From the NCBI GenBank assembly GCA_041859375.1, contig JBHEKP010000358.1, positions 1 to 12,867 of the forward strand: a stretch of 12,867 nucleotides of DNA. Direction: 5' to 3'. The translations under genes were made by a program, and so were the position numbers. Origin of the DNA: JBHEKP01 sp041859375 (lineage in GTDB: Bacteria > Hydrogenedentota > Hydrogenedentia > Hydrogenedentales > CAITNO01). This document shows, piece by piece, positions 11,438 through 12,867 of the stretch. How positions within the stretch are numbered: position 1 is the first letter of the stretch; each line of letters begins with the position of its first letter. A model generated the notes under the pieces. That model worked only from the letters and a program-made list of their open reading frames with translations, was not told where the DNA came from and made no database searches.

Positions 11438-12867
11438 GCGGCGGCTTCGGGCGCACCCTGGGCCACACGCTGGTGTACATGGCCGGGCTGGTGGTGAACC
11501 GGGGGGTGGCCTTCCTGCTCGTGCCGGTGTTCACCCGCGTGTTCACGCCGGGCGAGTTTTCCGTCTGGGACCTGTGCAACACGACGCTGCTGCTCCTGTT
11601 TCCGATGCTCGACATCGGCATGTCCTCCGCGGTGGTGCGCTTCTACCACGACTATGACGACAGGGGGCGCCGCGCCGCCGCGTTCAACACGAGCCTGATC
11701 TTTGTGGCGCTGGCGCACGTGCCCGTGGTGGCGGCGGGGTTCATCGCCGCGCCGTGGCTCTCACGGGCCATTTTCGGCGTGCCGGACCACGCCGCGCTGG
11801 TGCGGCTGGTGTTCCTCATGGCGAGCGCCACGGCCATCGGCAAGCAGTCCCTCTCCATGCTGCGCACGGCGGAGCGCAGCGCGCTGTTCGCGGCGCTCAA
11901 CCTTGTGCGCGGCCTCACGGGCCCGCTCATCATCATCGTGCTGGTCACGGGGCTGGGCTGGGGCGTGGCGGGCGCGCTCTGGGGCGACCTGATCGGCCTC
12001 GCGGTGCTGGCGGCGGCGGGCATGTGGGTGTGCCGGGGGTGGCTGCGTCCCGTCTTCGACCGGGCGGTGCTGGGGGAAATGCTGCGCTTCGCCCTGCCGC
12101 TCGTGCCGATGGGGCTGACCACGGCGCTGCTCACCATCGCGGACCGCTATTTCCTGAGCCATCTCCTGGACCTTGACCAGATGGCCCCCTACAGCCTGGG
12201 CTTCCGCGTGGGCATGCTCATGGTCCTCTTCATCCAGGGGTTCCAGCTTGCGTGGCCGCCCGCCGCGCTGCGCATGGCCGCCGACCCCGCGCAGGGGGCC
12301 GCGGCCCTCGCGCGCACGGGTTTTCTGATGCAGGCGACCCTTTTCGGCGCCGCGGCGTGCATCACCTGCGCCACGCCGGAGCTGCTGCTGGTTTTCGCGC
12401 CGCGCCAGGGCTATGACACCGCCAACCTGATTGTCCCGCTCATCGCGTACAGTTACGCCATCCACGGGGCCATGCTGGTGGTGAACGTGGGCATCGGCAT
12501 CGCGAAGCGCAACCTGTGGGGCGCGCTGGCAACCGCCTGCTCCTGCGCGGTGAAGCTGGCCGTCACCTACTGGTTCATCGTGCGGTGGGGAATCGCCGGG
12601 GCGGCGCTCTCCACCCTGCTCGCCTTCACGGTGGAGCTTGGGCTCACCTACGCCTTCACCCAGTGGATTGTGTACCCCCTGCCCCACGACAAGCGCCGCC
12701 TCTTCGGGCTGTACGCGGCCTCCGCGGCGGTGCTGCTGCTGGGCATGGCCGCGATGCGCCTGCCCCACGCCGCGTCCATCGCGCCGCGCGCGCTGCTGCT
12801 GGCGGCCTTCGCCGGGCTGGCCTGGCGCGTGCTCCTGTCCGGGGAGGACCGCCGGGGCGTTCTGCGC
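11434..12867 (+). CDS. Polysaccharide flippase, Wzx/MATE-like (cut by right edge)
   Basis: The frame from ATG 11434 stays open for 478 codons to the end of the window with no stop, so the gene is 3'-truncated by the edge. The N-terminus (TLGHTLVYMAGLVVNRGVAFLLVPVFTRVFTPGEFSVWDL) is the classic start of polysaccharide transporter family proteins: helix 1, a small loop, then TRxxxPxEFG-like. Further helices follow, with MLDIGMSSAVVRFYHDYDD resembling the DLGL-x-x-AxxRF motif near residue 65-80, and LPLVPMGLTTALLTIADRYFLSHLLDLDQMAPYSLGFRVG around residues 220-265, where Asp237-Arg238 and the A-x-YSLGFRVG stretch are typical. The family moves undecaprenyl-pyrophosphate-linked oligosaccharides across the inner membrane. 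Most of the 14 helices are present. It follows the ligase gene with an ATGA overlap. The remaining tail is nearly complete in length (typical 450-500 aa). Confidence 0.9.
   Translation, partial: MSGGFGRTLGHTLVYMAGLVVNRGVAFLLVPVFTRVFTPGEFSVWDLCNTTLLLLFPMLDIGMSSAVVRFYHDYDDRGRRAAAFNTSLIFVALAHVPVVAAGFIAAPWLSRAIFGVPDHAALVRLVFLMASATAIGKQSLSMLRTAERSALFAALNLVRGLTGPLIIIVLVTGLGWGVAGALWGDLIGLAVLAAAGMWVCRGWLRPVFDRAVLGEMLRFALPLVPMGLTTALLTIADRYFLSHLLDLDQMAPYSLGFRVGMLMVLFIQGFQLAWPPAALRMAADPAQGAAALARTGFLMQATLFGAAACITCATPELLLVFAPRQGYDTANLIVPLIAYSYAIHGAMLVVNVGIGIAKRNLWGALATACSCAVKLAVTYWFIVRWGIAGAALSTLLAFTVELGLTYAFTQWIVYPLPHDKRRLFGLYAASAAVLLLGMAAMRLPHAASIAPRALLLAAFAGLAWRVLLSGEDRRGVLR

Overview
This is a GC-rich bacterial chromosomal segment with densely packed genes on both strands and Shine-Dalgarno sites before almost every gene. 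It suggests a Gram-negative-type organism: there are an O-antigen-ligase-like protein, a Wzx-like flippase, a lipoprotein and a short GspF/PilC N-domain-like protein. The mix of secreted GH29 fucosidase, Pro/Gly-rich EF-hand protein and high GC resembles environmental Planctomycetes/Verrucomicrobia/Hydrogenedentes-type genomes, but this is inference from style and I cannot name a taxon.

Layout. (1) Bases 1-490 hold the 3' end of an unrecognised gene. (2) Bases 491-2215 form a segment of visibly lower GC. It carries a minus-strand two-gene operon, an unknown 259-aa protein followed 3 bp later by a PIN-domain ribonuclease-like protein, with its own sigma70-type promoter and an operator-like inverted repeat. 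Upstream of it lies a 380-bp gene-free stretch with an elaborate stem-loop. (3) Bases 2216-4421 hold a minus-strand operon of a family 4 uracil-DNA glycosylase and a two-TM sensor histidine kinase. (4) Bases 4589-5666 hold two plus-strand genes, an exported EF-hand protein with 20-aa tandem repeats and a 64-aa protein that looks like the isolated N-terminal segment of type II secretion/type IV pilus GspF/PilC, separated by a perfect 14-bp hairpin. (5) Bases 5675-7426 hold, on the minus strand, serine O-acetyltransferase (cysE) with an unusual Cys-rich tail, and a Lys/Ala/Pro-rich lipoprotein upstream of it. (6) Bases 7691-9022 hold a GH29 alpha-L-fucosidase, divergent from the lipoprotein. (7) Bases 9152-9778 (minus) hold an unrecognised 208-aa protein. 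(8) Bases 9962-12867 hold a translationally coupled pair, an O-antigen ligase/polymerase family membrane protein and a Wzx-like flippase that runs off the right edge.

Functionally, most of the window is ordinary chromosome: DNA repair, cysteine biosynthesis, glycan degradation, and surface polysaccharide export and assembly. The best candidate for something undescribed is the PIN protein with its unknown partner in the low-GC segment, which looks like an acquired toxin-antitoxin-like or RNA-processing module. Secondary points of interest are the solitary GspF N-domain-like protein, the Cys-rich CysE tail and the repeat-bearing EF-hand protein. Sigma70-like promoters with -10 boxes such as TATGAT, TAGAAT, TAGTAT and GATAAT can be placed before most transcription units and help decide start codons.
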